Positions 63,101-64,000 of a DNA stretch of 64,000 nucleotides are shown one piece after another. The notes under the pieces are model-generated. The model searched no databases, was not told where the DNA came from, and saw only the letters and a list, made by a program, of their open reading frames with translations. The stretch lies in NCBI GenBank assembly GCA_036365455.1, contig JAWQUS010000003.1, forward strand, positions 8,886,001 through 8,950,000, written 5' to 3'. A program made the translations under genes and the position numbers. Source of the DNA: Macrosoma leucophasiata (lineage: Eukaryota > Arthropoda > Insecta > Lepidoptera > Hedylidae). How positions within the stretch are numbered: the stretch's first letter is position 1; every line of letters starts with the position of its first letter.

Positions 63101-64000
63101 CTAATTTTCAACCGACGCAAAGAATAAAAAAAAAAACAGTTTGACAGTGCACACGCAGAATATACCTTTTTACGTGAAGTGGTAACTATTTTTTCACGTA
63201 TTCAAAAATAATGAATTGATTTTGGATAACGTTTGTATTGGATTTATCGAAACGTAACGTGCATCGGCGCCATTCTGCCTGCTACGCTGCCTGTTTTGTG
63301 CATCTTACACAAAACGATAAGAACACGAGCGGTTTTTTGTTCACAAATAATCATTAACAAATAATGCAATAATTATGCTATCACATTTTTATACACATTG
63401 ATAATCTATTGCTATTATGAAAAATATCTCAAAATGCAAAATACATTTTTTAATTTTATTTTGTTAAAATTAAATATCATTATTTTTTTGCTCTGCGAAA
63501 AATTGCAATAAGTTGTACAATAATACCTCCGTGTCTTTTTTGAGTACAACCAAAGAAATAACAACTAAGCAATTCTAGAAAAATAAAATACTTGCGCATA
63601 ATGAATGCGTGGCTGTGTGTAAAATTATTTTATTATTTCTATCTACACAAATATATTTTAATAAACCTAACCTTCGTTACCTTAAACCTAAGGTAACGAA
63701 GTCCTTAGATCTTAAACAAATATTATTAAAATTCAAGTTTATATTGATTGGCAATGGTCGTTATCATAAATGGATATGTAAAATTTCTAAATCTGAATCA
63801 ATGTTTAATTTTGTAACAGGTTTATTTGAATATTCACACATGGAGTTTAACGCTGAACGCGGCATGGTTGCGGATGCTGAAGAAGGAACTGCTACAAGTC
63901 CGTCAGTTAAAGCTGACGATCCCTCCTTAGCTGATATGACCAGAGCAGCGCTTGGAATTCTCACCAAAAATGACAAAGGATTCTTCTTATTACTCGAAGG
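27990..64000 (+). CDS. ALP: Alkaline phosphatase, 5' two thirds (seven exons, continues past right edge)
   Basis: This gene encodes a secretory-pathway alkaline phosphatase, a metal-dependent phosphomonoesterase; insect homologues are commonly GPI-anchored on midgut membranes. Joining 27990-28086, 31787-31868, 39492-39633, 49719-49893, 50144-50322, 52313-52520 and 63820-64000 gives 354 uninterrupted codons with canonical GT-AG introns. Residues 1 to about 20 are a signal peptide (MSAWFC start, hydrophobic core, VLS before a likely cleavage site). GDGMS is at 67-71 (metal ligand D68), the nucleophile is S118, the metal ligands in RITHATP are H179 and T181, MGGGRRHF is in exon 6, and E354 of LLLEG is the last full codon. 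Spacing D68-S118 (50) and S118-H179 (61) equals that of human placental ALP as I know it. The C-terminal part, including any GPI signal, is outside the window. Odd points are the E-S-S context at the nucleophile, a basic EKKRRRLR stretch in exon 6 and a gene span of more than 36 kb. Family is certain; which paralogue is not. Confidence 0.93.
28118..28260 (-). mobile_element. Dispersed repeat G, 3' part, inverted
   Basis: AGGTTCCGTGCCCGAGGGG, CGGGTCCCTGTTACTGGGTC and GTCTGTCTGTACATC are the inverted form of the repeat G 3' end. It lies in ALP intron 1, directly beside the palindrome at 28262. Confidence 0.6.
28262..28313. repeat. Perfect 52-bp palindrome without spacer
   Basis: The left arm TACAGTGTCTCCCAGCATAC GGTATG (28262-28287) is followed immediately by its exact reverse complement (28288-28313). 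I checked all 26 base pairs. It lies 176 bp into ALP intron 1. Confidence 0.95.
28559..28858 (-). mobile_element. SINE-like family A, full-length copy with poly(A)
   Basis: On the + strand it opens with a run of 18 Ts, then ATGTAATAAAAGTGGCAAAC, ATAGACACCCACACAATGAC, GGGCCGTACATTACCACCTG, ACTACCATTTAGCGGCAAGT and ends CTCTACCACCAGTAAAA. In sense it therefore ends in poly(A) after CCACTTTTATTACAT. It is one of the best family members in the window. Confidence 0.85.
29330..29465 (-). mobile_element. SINE-like family A, diverged fragment
   Basis: ATGATGACTGCACCCAAAAG, AGAAGTCAAAATGCAGATGC and TTTCTGAGACCTAAG follow the central family A order. Confidence 0.55.
29840..29885 (+). mobile_element. 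3' tail fragment of SINE family C
   Basis: TACCTACCCTTTTGGGGAAT ACAGGCGTGAAGTTA is a diverged SINE C 3' end. Confidence 0.5.
30329..30428 (+). mobile_element. LINE 3' end (family D)
   Basis: AGGTAGACGAGGCACGAGAG, CAGGACCGGGATATCTGGCG and GACCTGGCATGAAGATACAT closely match the coding end at 27140-27252. Confidence 0.7.
30823..30950 (+). mobile_element. SINE-like family A, diverged copy
   Basis: AGTGGTGGTAGAATCCCAAT, GGCATCACCACATTACCTTA and GCGCTATGTATGGTAATG are in family order. Confidence 0.55.
31083..31215 (-). mobile_element. LINE 3' end (family D), inverted
   Basis: TATCTTCACGCAAAGTCCCT, GGGGTAGGCAGAGAGTGG and AGATATCCCGGTCCTGACAC are the inverted 3' end of the 27040 element. Confidence 0.7.
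31787..31868 (+). CDS. ALP: ALP exon 2: N-terminal helix of mature enzyme
   Basis: The exon completes an Asp codon split with exon 1 and then encodes RHYWYAQAQETLQKRLQ and a KNPVAK tail. This matches the amphipathic helix (W..A...L..RL) just before the strand leading to the GDGMS site in animal alkaline phosphatases. The acceptor is TTTTACAG at 31786 and the donor AA|GTAAGT at 31869. It leaves two bases of a Lys codon that exon 3 completes. Confidence 0.9.
32635..32679. repeat. 20-bp hairpin in ALP intron 2
   Basis: AAACAAATCTACCAACGAGT (32635-32654) and ACTCGTTGGTGGATTTGTTT (32660-32679) pair with one mismatch around TAAAC. Confidence 0.9.
32700..33400. other. ALP intron 2, nothing recognised
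   Basis: AT-rich intronic sequence without supportable features. Confidence 0.45.
33408..33542 (+). mobile_element. SINE-like family A, 3' half
   Basis: TTAGGCCTCAGGGGTGGAAA, TGCATCTGCATTACCTCTGG, GTGTAGATGTCTATAGG and a CTTGCTTGCCACCATCATTA CAT tail match the family 3' half. Confidence 0.65.
33600..34455. other. ALP intron 2, nothing recognised
   Basis: AT-rich intronic sequence without supportable features. Confidence 0.45.
34458..34630 (+). mobile_element. tRNA-derived SINE family B, 5'-degraded copy
   Basis: GCTTCGGGTCTGGGTGTCTG, TATACCTAGTGTGGGGCTGT, GAGTGTAGGCGTATTTATTT match the family body; the tRNA-like head is degraded. Confidence 0.65.
35197..35432 (+). mobile_element. Dispersed repeat L copy
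   Basis: ACACTAGCTGTGCCCGACTT CGTCCGCGTG opens it, a GACAGACAGAC run follows, and the tail AGCGGTTATTTTTAAATTAC through TTTATTTGTATTGATG matches 8590-8640. Confidence 0.7.
35452..35818 (+). mobile_element. Dispersed repeat G copy
   Basis: AACCGGTCAAGTGCGTGTCG, GTAGGGTTCCGTAGTTA, a long GACAGACAGACAGAC block and the end TTTACTACGGAACTCTAAAA give the family layout with near-inverted GGGTTCCGTA / TACGGAACTC ends. Confidence 0.75.
36386..37667 (+). mobile_element. mariner transposon, full length, 1282 bp
   Basis: Terminal inverted repeats GGTTGGGGAAAAAGTCTTTT CGCAT (36386-36410) and its inverted partner (37643-37667) differ at a few positions. They enclose one DD34D transposase frame. The left flank ends in TA; the right flank begins AATA, so the TA duplication is not perfectly clean. 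It sits in ALP intron 2 in the same orientation as the gene. Confidence 0.92.
36580..37593 (+). pseudogene. mariner transposase, one internal stop and no start codon
   Basis: The frame runs from NEEIRYILKFYYKKGKNATQ at 36580 to GTYIL before the stop ending at 37593, about 338 codons. An HTH-type N-terminus (VRVAQIWFKRFQSG), HELTERN and the catalytic triad are present: Asp in GDEKW (37024), in HHDNARPH (37300) and in SPDLAPSD (37405). There are 34 residues between the last two, the DD34D signature. Sequence style (YYKKGKNA, WVPHEL-like PHELTE, WWDWKGIIHYELL) is closest to the cecropia-type mariners as I know them. TGA at 37360-37362 replaces what is usually Trp or Tyr before EVL.HPPYSPDLAPSD, and no in-frame ATG exists before 36679. 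One stop in a long, otherwise open frame suggests fairly recent decay. Confidence 0.9.
37680..38720. other. ALP intron 2, nothing recognised
   Basis: AT-rich intronic sequence without supportable features. Confidence 0.45.
38723..38935 (+). mobile_element. tRNA-derived SINE family B, best + strand copy
   Basis: The head GACGACCCGGTTGGTCCAGC GGTGTG contains an A-box, and GCGGGTTCGATCCCCGCACC GGGACA a perfect B-box. CCCGGT and ACCGGG still pair like an acceptor stem. The body has TTTCGGGTCTGGGTGTTTG and GTGGGGCTGTGAGTGTAAGC and ends in an AATTTATTTATTGATTT tail. It is nearly identical to the inverted copy at 59551-59769. Confidence 0.88.
39178..39459 (-). mobile_element. SINE-like family A, full-length copy
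   Basis: TTTTTTTAATGTAATGGAAG, TACAGCCTATAGACACCCAC, GGCCGCACATTACCACCTTA, ACTACCATTTAGCGGCAAGT and CTCTAGCACCAGTAAATTTT. It ends 32 bp before ALP exon 3. Confidence 0.85.
39492..39633 (+). CDS. ALP: ALP exon 3: GDGMS metal-binding site
   Basis: After one base completing a Lys codon, 47 codons encode NIILVVGDGMSLTTTTAAR, then RGQ..GQSGED, then the FPAVALAK segment. GDGMS is the hallmark N-terminal metal site; the Asp (residue 68) is the bridging ligand of the alkaline phosphatase superfamily. The acceptor is TTTTTCTAG ending at 39491 and the donor AAG|GTAATT at 39634, phase 0. Confidence 0.92.
39797..40090 (+). repeat. Local repeat K, copy 1
   Basis: Opening near AATCCCTTTGGTCCTTGTTT GATCATATCACAGTA, it continues ATACCGGAAGGTTCGTTATT TTGCCTTCGTTA. 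It is colinear with 41783-42095 and partly with 40240-40410. Confidence 0.7.
40235..41090 (+). repeat. Local repeat K, copy 2, interrupted by insertions
   Basis: ATCATAGTAGTTTGGGTACA, GAATGAATACCGGAAACTTC and TATTTTGCCTTCATAATA start the copy. Similarity resumes at 40985 with TTGTTTTCCTTGTAAAGAAT and ACCTTGATAACTTCGGTAAT, matching 42035-42090. A SINE C fragment (40463-40579) and other sequence lie between. Confidence 0.6.
40463..40579 (+). mobile_element. SINE family C, 5'-truncated copy
   Basis: CTTGTTACATGGGCCAAGAA CGTAACCGGCG to TTCGGGGATTACAGGCGTGA AGGTAAC matches the 3' third of the family. It is the only long copy in + orientation and is inserted in repeat K copy 2. Confidence 0.8.
41523..41690 (-). 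mobile_element. tRNA-derived SINE family B, diverged copy
   Basis: Inverted family blocks are present: ACACAAACACCCAGGCCCGA AATAAG, GCGGGGATCGAACCCGCCAC (B-box) and a degraded head at 41660-41685. Confidence 0.75.
41783..42230 (+). repeat. Local repeat K, copy 3
   Basis: AATCCCTTTGGCCCTTGTTT GATCATATCACAGTAG, GAATGAATACCGGAAGGTTC, TTGCCTTCATAATAATTATG, TTGTTTTCTTTGTAAAGAAC and ACCTTAATAACTCCTGTAAT are in the same order as in copies 1 and 2. The 67-codon open frame at 42027 is inside it and is not a gene. Confidence 0.7.
42239..42640 (+). mobile_element. SINE-like family A copy split by a LINE-end insertion
   Basis: The head ACTGGTGGTAGAGCTACAAT through GGAGTAGCAACGCATCT (42239-42380) and the tail CTCTGGTTTCATGTAGACGT onward (about 42549-42640) are the two halves of family A. 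Between them about 168 bp reads TAATACTCAATACTCAATAT TTTATTGCACC, which inverted looks like a LINE 3' end with AATAAA. Confidence 0.7.
42888..43118 (-). mobile_element. SINE-like family A copy
   Basis: TTATGTAATGGAAGTGGCAA, CAAAATGCAGATGCGTTACC, GGCCGTACATTAACACCTGA and ACTACCATTTAGCGGCAAGT. It stops at TATATTAGGTAATG, lacking the family 5' end. Confidence 0.8.
43531..43742 (+). repeat. 101-bp tandem repeat (two units plus a partial third)
   Basis: ATCCAAGATGG recurs at 43531, 43632 and 43733, a period of 101 bp. Units share ATGTCAACTTTTTCGTCATG / TTGTCAACTTTTTCGTCATG and GGGTGTCGTTTTCATGGTTC. The third unit is cut at the start of repeat H. Confidence 0.9.
43746..43952 (+). repeat. Dispersed repeat H, copy 2
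   Basis: Closely matches 4235-4437 from CACTCCGCCAAAATTCCATA to GTATTATTACATAT. Here it abuts the 101-bp tandem array directly. Confidence 0.75.
43960..44895. other. ALP intron 3, nothing recognised
   Basis: A moderately GC-rich part (43980-44190) then AT-rich sequence. Open frames on both strands here lack motifs. Confidence 0.4.
44909..46300 (-). mobile_element. 5'-truncated LINE with 7-bp target duplication
   Basis: The insertion is flanked by AACGTTA at 44902-44908 and 46301-46307. On the minus strand it begins inside the reverse transcriptase, carries the coding end, then a 3' UTR ending AATAAAGGGTATTTATTATT with a (TTA)n tail. The internal (AT)n run at about 45155-45189 lies in the 3' UTR. 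The lepidopteran GCGATCTCTTC..GCGGCC block is near 44990-45025. Confidence 0.88.
45155..45189. repeat. (AT)n microsatellite
   Basis: Alternating TA run within the LINE 3' UTR. Confidence 0.9.
45369..46304 (-). pseudogene. LINE reverse transcriptase, C-terminal 311 codons, frame intact
   Basis: The minus-strand frame is open from the insertion junction (TAA at 46305-46307) to the natural stop at 45369, with no internal stop. It contains LYHLYADDLQIYCQTKLDEL, the catalytic YADD of reverse transcriptases, then WSKTFGLQVNPLKSQAIIFG, VKNLGVSMD (the NLGV block after the RT core), ARS-type AKSILFPILDYADISYLD and RLERLQNLCIRFIFGLRKYD. It ends KLWNALPLTIRQAQTLASFK and NRLSNYYLSLEI. This pattern is typical of Jockey/CR1-group non-LTR retrotransposons. 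The endonuclease and the first RT motifs are missing, so the copy is dead on arrival. The intact frame points to a recent insertion. Confidence 0.88.
46676..46933 (+). mobile_element. Helitron-like element, copy 2
   Basis: ATCAATTGCTGTTCGTTAGT, CTCGAGAACGGGTGGACCGA, GGAAGTCCAGGGAAAGTTT and the end CGAAGTTTGCCGGGACAACT AG match the copies at 7513 and 57222. Confidence 0.75.
47259..47509 (-). mobile_element. SINE-like family A, near full-length with an internal deletion
   Basis: TTTTTACGTATTGGAAGTGG, TGATGTTAAGTGATGAC then directly AAATGCAGATGCG (the CTATAGACACCC block is missing), GGGCCGTACATAAGCACCTG and CCCTACGACCAGTAAAAA. Confidence 0.85.
48091..48322 (+). mobile_element. SINE-like family A, 5'-truncated with poly(A)
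   Basis: It begins TAATATACTTGCCGCTAAAT and runs to TTTGCCACTTTTATTACATT followed by nine As. This shows the family ends in a retroposition-type A tail. A further 3' fragment of the family follows at about 48340-48425. Confidence 0.85.
48832..49212 (-). mobile_element. tRNA-related SINE family E, long copy
   Basis: In sense it starts GCGCGCTTGGCCTCGCGGCT GGTGTAG, contains ACGGGCGCGGTCGG and TGGGTGACCGCTGGTGGCT, then CGTGCCTCGGAGGGCACGTT AAGCCGTCGGTCCCGG, CGACAGCGGGTTGGCTACTA and ends near GCCCAGCAACGGGACGTAAG. This arrangement is widespread in Lepidoptera. Confidence 0.8.
49297..49450 (-). mobile_element. LINE 3' end (family D), inverted
   Basis: TATCTTCACGCCAGGTCCCT AACGGGGTAGGC, CCGGATATCCCGGTCCTGAC and TCATTCTCTTCATACATGCA. 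The minus strand reads MKRMMKVDEAREVCQDRDIR then RSTLSAYPVRDLA. Confidence 0.75.
49719..49893 (+). CDS. ALP: ALP exon 4: nucleophile region
   Basis: The exon encodes TYNVDAQTGESSACATALLC followed by GVKARYETLGLD and NNCASAINSKVTSLIDWAHDAG. Counting back from CGVK places the phosphorylated Ser at residue 118 (codon 49749-49751). The surrounding E-S-S-A-C-A-T differs from the usual D-S-A-x-x-A-T. Two cysteines (LLCGVK and NNCAS) match conserved positions. The acceptor GTTCCTAG ends at 49718 and the donor G|GTGAGT is at 49894, phase 1. Confidence 0.92.
50144..50322 (+). CDS. ALP: ALP exon 5: THATP metal site
   Basis: The exon completes a Gly codon and encodes KSSGIVTTARITHATPAALY, then AHAPSRYWEDD and RRDCKDIALQLVENEPG. 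His179 and Thr181 in THATP correspond to the His and Ser/Thr metal ligands that follow the nucleophile by about 61 residues in animal ALPs. It follows exon 4 after an intron of only 250 bp. The acceptor tract is A-rich and weak (ATAAACAG ending at 50143), with a possible CTAAT branch site at 50121. The donor is AAT|GTGAGT at 50323, phase 0. Confidence 0.92.
50424..50517 (-). mobile_element. SINE family B, 3' body fragment
   Basis: ATACGCTTACACTCACAGCC CCACACTAAG and CATCCAGACTCGAAATAAC are the inverted body of family B. The tRNA-like head is missing and a hAT MITE lies 9 bp beyond. Confidence 0.65.
50526..50708. mobile_element. hAT-type MITE, 183 bp, with 8-bp target duplication
   Basis: Ends CAGTGATTCCAAAGTG and, inverted, CAGAGATTCCCAAACT are typical hAT termini. 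GTCTAGTT (50518-50525) and GTCTAGGT (50709-50716) are 8-bp flanking repeats with one mismatch, as expected for hAT. There is no transposase. Confidence 0.85.
50847..52289. mobile_element. TA-flanked DNA transposon, 1443 bp, internally decayed
   Basis: Inverted ends GGGGAGAGTCTGGTATATTG and (inverted right end) GGGGAGAGTGGGATATATTG are flanked by TA at 50845-50846 and 52290-52291. Related words GGTAAATTGTACC recur inside. About 51300-51545 reads like a decayed transposase end, including YVRCRKWVHGTC, which resembles the zinc-finger-like tail of pogo/Tigger-type transposases, but stops interrupt it. The superfamily is inference; the ends and TA flanks are seen. Confidence 0.75.
51737..51890. 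mobile_element. Palindromic MITE nested in the 50847-52289 transposon
   Basis: CCCCCTTATTCATAAACGTA at the left and TACGTTTATGATTGAGGCGG at the right are the same inverted ends as at 283-442, with matching internal TGACAATGCAACTGACAAAG. Confidence 0.75.
52313..52520 (+). CDS. ALP: ALP exon 6: MGGGRR core strand and basic insert
   Basis: The exon encodes VIMGGGRRHFLPTVTPDPE, a charged segment with DGRNLAEDWAREKKRRRLR, and ends RSVDYMLG, which joins directly to GLFEYSHMEF in exon 7. I/V-x-x-GGG-R is the conserved core strand of the family. The acceptor TTTGGTACCAG ends at 52312; the donor G|GTAAGT is at 52521. The left end of the exon is 23 bp from the terminal inverted repeat of a DNA transposon. 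Confidence 0.92.
52775..52820 (+). mobile_element. SINE family C head fragment
   Basis: CTACCTGGGAATCGAACCCA GGACCTCAGCGTAATAGTAG matches the B-box side of family C in inverted order (as on the + strand at 10820-10855). Only the head is present. Confidence 0.5.
53082..53124. repeat. Perfect 16-bp hairpin in ALP intron 6
   Basis: AATACCTCCAGATAGC (53082-53097) and its exact reverse complement (53109-53124) around an 11-base loop. Confidence 0.9.
53130..55265. other. ALP intron 6, nothing recognised
   Basis: AT-rich. A short GC-rich inverted segment near 54585-54630 (GCAGCCTCGCGAGGC, CGCGCAAGGCTGCTCGC) may be a MITE remnant. Confidence 0.4.
55268..55375 (+). mobile_element. SINE-like family A, 3' third
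   Basis: CTGCATTTTGACCATTGGTT TTTGTGTAGATGTCTATAGG, CTTAACATCAATGTGAACTG and a TTACCATTATCATTAAATAA tail. Confidence 0.65.
55888..57169 (+). mobile_element. mariner transposon, full length, 1282 bp, TA target duplication
   Basis: Ends CGAGGGTGGATCCAAAAGTT CG (55888-55909) and its inverted copy (57148-57169) are identical for 22 bp and continue with mismatches. TA flanks both sides (55886-55887 and 57170-57171). It encloses one transposase pseudogene and lies in ALP intron 6 in the same orientation as the gene. Its ends and transposase differ clearly from the mariner at 36386. Confidence 0.95.
56067..57102 (+). pseudogene. mariner transposase with two frameshifts and a stop
   Basis: The N-terminus MEKIEHRAVIKYLNKKGLSP KDIHQDM starts at 56067. 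A deletion or frameshift near 56147 moves to the main frame, where TAG at 56180-56182 stands within SVK*WVAEFKRG. The main frame is then open to 57038: ISYGRVQHI, VSARWVPRLLS, MDESWVHH, VMASVFWDAKGIIFVDYLPK, VLFHQDNARVHTS, LPHPPYSPDLAPSDYN. Catalytic Asp codons are at 56525, 56807 and 56912, with 34 residues between the last two (DD34D). A second frameshift near 57030 puts the C-terminus (INKLQFRWKKCVELDGDYVE K) in another frame, ending at 57102. The gene is non-functional but only lightly damaged. The family is mariner; I do not assign a subfamily. Confidence 0.92.
57222..57502 (+). mobile_element. Helitron-like element, copy 3
   Basis: TCTTTATATAATATAAATCA ATTGCTGTTCG to CGAAGTTTGCCGGATCAGCA GCTAG, followed by T. 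It contains a private tandem duplication of 28 bp (TGTCATTTTCCCATACAAAT AGACCGTA at 57381 and 57409). Confidence 0.8.
57616..58318 (+). repeat. Tandem duplication, two 351-bp units
   Basis: Unit 1 (57616-57966) and unit 2 (57967-58317) match along their whole length with about eight differences by eye. Both open GAAT.AGTAACTTAAATAAA and contain GCGTGGACTTCAAAACTGAT and GACTAAAGACAGGCTTACTT. Neither unit codes for protein. Confidence 0.93.
58320..59330. other. ALP intron 6, nothing recognised
   Basis: AT-rich. Frames of 64-79 codons have AT-driven composition and no motifs. Confidence 0.45.
59551..59769 (-). mobile_element. tRNA-derived SINE family B, full-length copy
   Basis: Inverted: GACGACCCGGTTAGTCCAGC GGTGTGAGATGACCGTTTGA, a perfect B-box GGGTTCGATCCCCGC, ACCGGGACA, TTTCGGGTCTGGGTGTTTG and GTGGGGCTGTGAATGTAAGC, ending in an ATTTATTTAAAAAA tail. 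CCCGGT and ACCGGG still pair. Confidence 0.88.
59830..61315. other. ALP intron 6; a degraded MITE, otherwise nothing recognised
   Basis: About 60710-60880 holds a decayed copy of the palindromic MITE (CCCCTCGAATAAGAACGTAC, CAACGCAACTGACAAAGC). The rest is AT-rich without features. Confidence 0.4.
61331..61639 (+). pseudogene. 5'-truncated LINE, C-terminal coding end, with 15-bp target duplication
   Basis: TGAAAATCAATCAAT flanks it at 61316-61330 and 61640-61654. The + strand reads VTDIALRIAKLKWQWAGHIA RRTDGRWG and EWRPRTGRRSVG. After a one-base frameshift near 61513 it reads RWTDDLVKVAGNRWMRAARD, then EAFVQQWTSFG. W.WAGH..R...W...V..W.P...R..GRP..RW.DD is the conserved C-terminal end of many insect non-LTR retrotransposon proteins, RTE-like here as far as I can judge. 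It is a dead fragment. Confidence 0.85.
61804..62040. mobile_element. MITE, 237 bp, with long TIRs and TA duplication
   Basis: TAGGTCGCGCCAGGTAAAAA GAACGCTGG at the left and its inverse at 62012-62040 differ at one position. TA flanks both ends (61802-61803, 62041-62042). No open frame of note. The superfamily is not clear from the ends. Confidence 0.85.
62050..63665. other. ALP intron 6, nothing recognised
   Basis: AT-rich. TAATAACAATAACAGACGCA GAACAAC near 62448 resembles TAATAACAGACGCAAAACAAC at 55235, so a degraded dispersed repeat is possible. Confidence 0.4.
63672..63701. repeat. Perfect 13-bp hairpin, 118 bp before exon 7
   Basis: CTTCGTTACCTTA (63672-63684), loop AACC, then its exact reverse complement (63689-63701). 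Confidence 0.9.
63820..64000 (+). CDS. ALP: ALP exon 7 (partial, cut by window edge)
   Basis: The exon encodes GLFEYSHMEFNAERGMVADA, an acidic Thr/Ser loop and ADDPSLADMTRAALGILTK, ending FFLLLEG at the last base. The Glu codon 63996-63998 is the conserved metal ligand before the usual GGRIDH motif, which should lie just beyond the edge. The acceptor TTTTGTAACAG ends at 63819. Between the metal sites this protein is about 17 residues longer than human placental ALP, consistent with loop insertions here and in exon 6. Confidence 0.92.

Overview
The window is AT-rich nuclear DNA from an insect, almost certainly a moth or butterfly. It has Lepidoptera-style Helitron-like elements ending in CTAG, several tRNA-derived SINE families, 5'-truncated LINEs and mariner transposons. 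The only host gene I can support is a secreted or membrane-bound alkaline phosphatase (ALP) on the + strand. Its start codon is at 27990 and it runs off the right edge. No prokaryotic feature, tRNA, rRNA, CRISPR array or novel gene system is visible.

The ALP gene has seven coding exons here: 27990-28086, 31787-31868, 39492-39633, 49719-49893, 50144-50322, 52313-52520 and 63820-64000. All six introns are GT-AG, and the exons join in frame into 354 codons. The product has a signal peptide, the GDGMS metal site, the nucleophile region, the RxTHATP metal site and the LLLEG glutamate at the last codons. The C-terminal third and any GPI-anchor signal lie to the right. A strong splice acceptor ending at 27896 suggests that the first coding exon begins at 27897 and that an untranslated exon lies upstream.

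Left of the gene, 1-27.9 kb is intergenic or upstream sequence with no supported host exon. It holds SINEs (two about 310 bp copies on the minus strand, one with a clean 12-bp duplication), a Jockey-like LINE fragment, a Helitron-like element, a CCA-rich simple-repeat tract, a 0.7 kb foldback at 14.7-15.4 kb, an (AT)n microsatellite and a GC-rich island at 16.0-16.56 kb.

The ALP introns (3.7, 7.6, 10.1, 0.25, 2.0 and 11.3 kb) are filled with mobile DNA. Intron 1 has a perfect 52-bp palindrome and a locally repeated segment. Intron 2 has a mariner at 36.4-37.7 kb with one internal stop. Intron 3 has three copies of a local repeat and a 5'-truncated LINE with an intact 311-codon frame. Intron 5 has a 1.44 kb TA-flanked DNA transposon ending 23 bp before exon 6, plus a hAT-type MITE. 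Intron 6 has a second mariner, a 351-bp tandem duplication, a LINE fragment with 15-bp flanking repeats and a TIR MITE.

In short, one conserved metabolic gene spans more than 36 kb because of transposon accumulation. The most notable points are the unusual residues around the ALP nucleophile, the transposon end next to the exon 6 acceptor, and several precisely bounded insertions.
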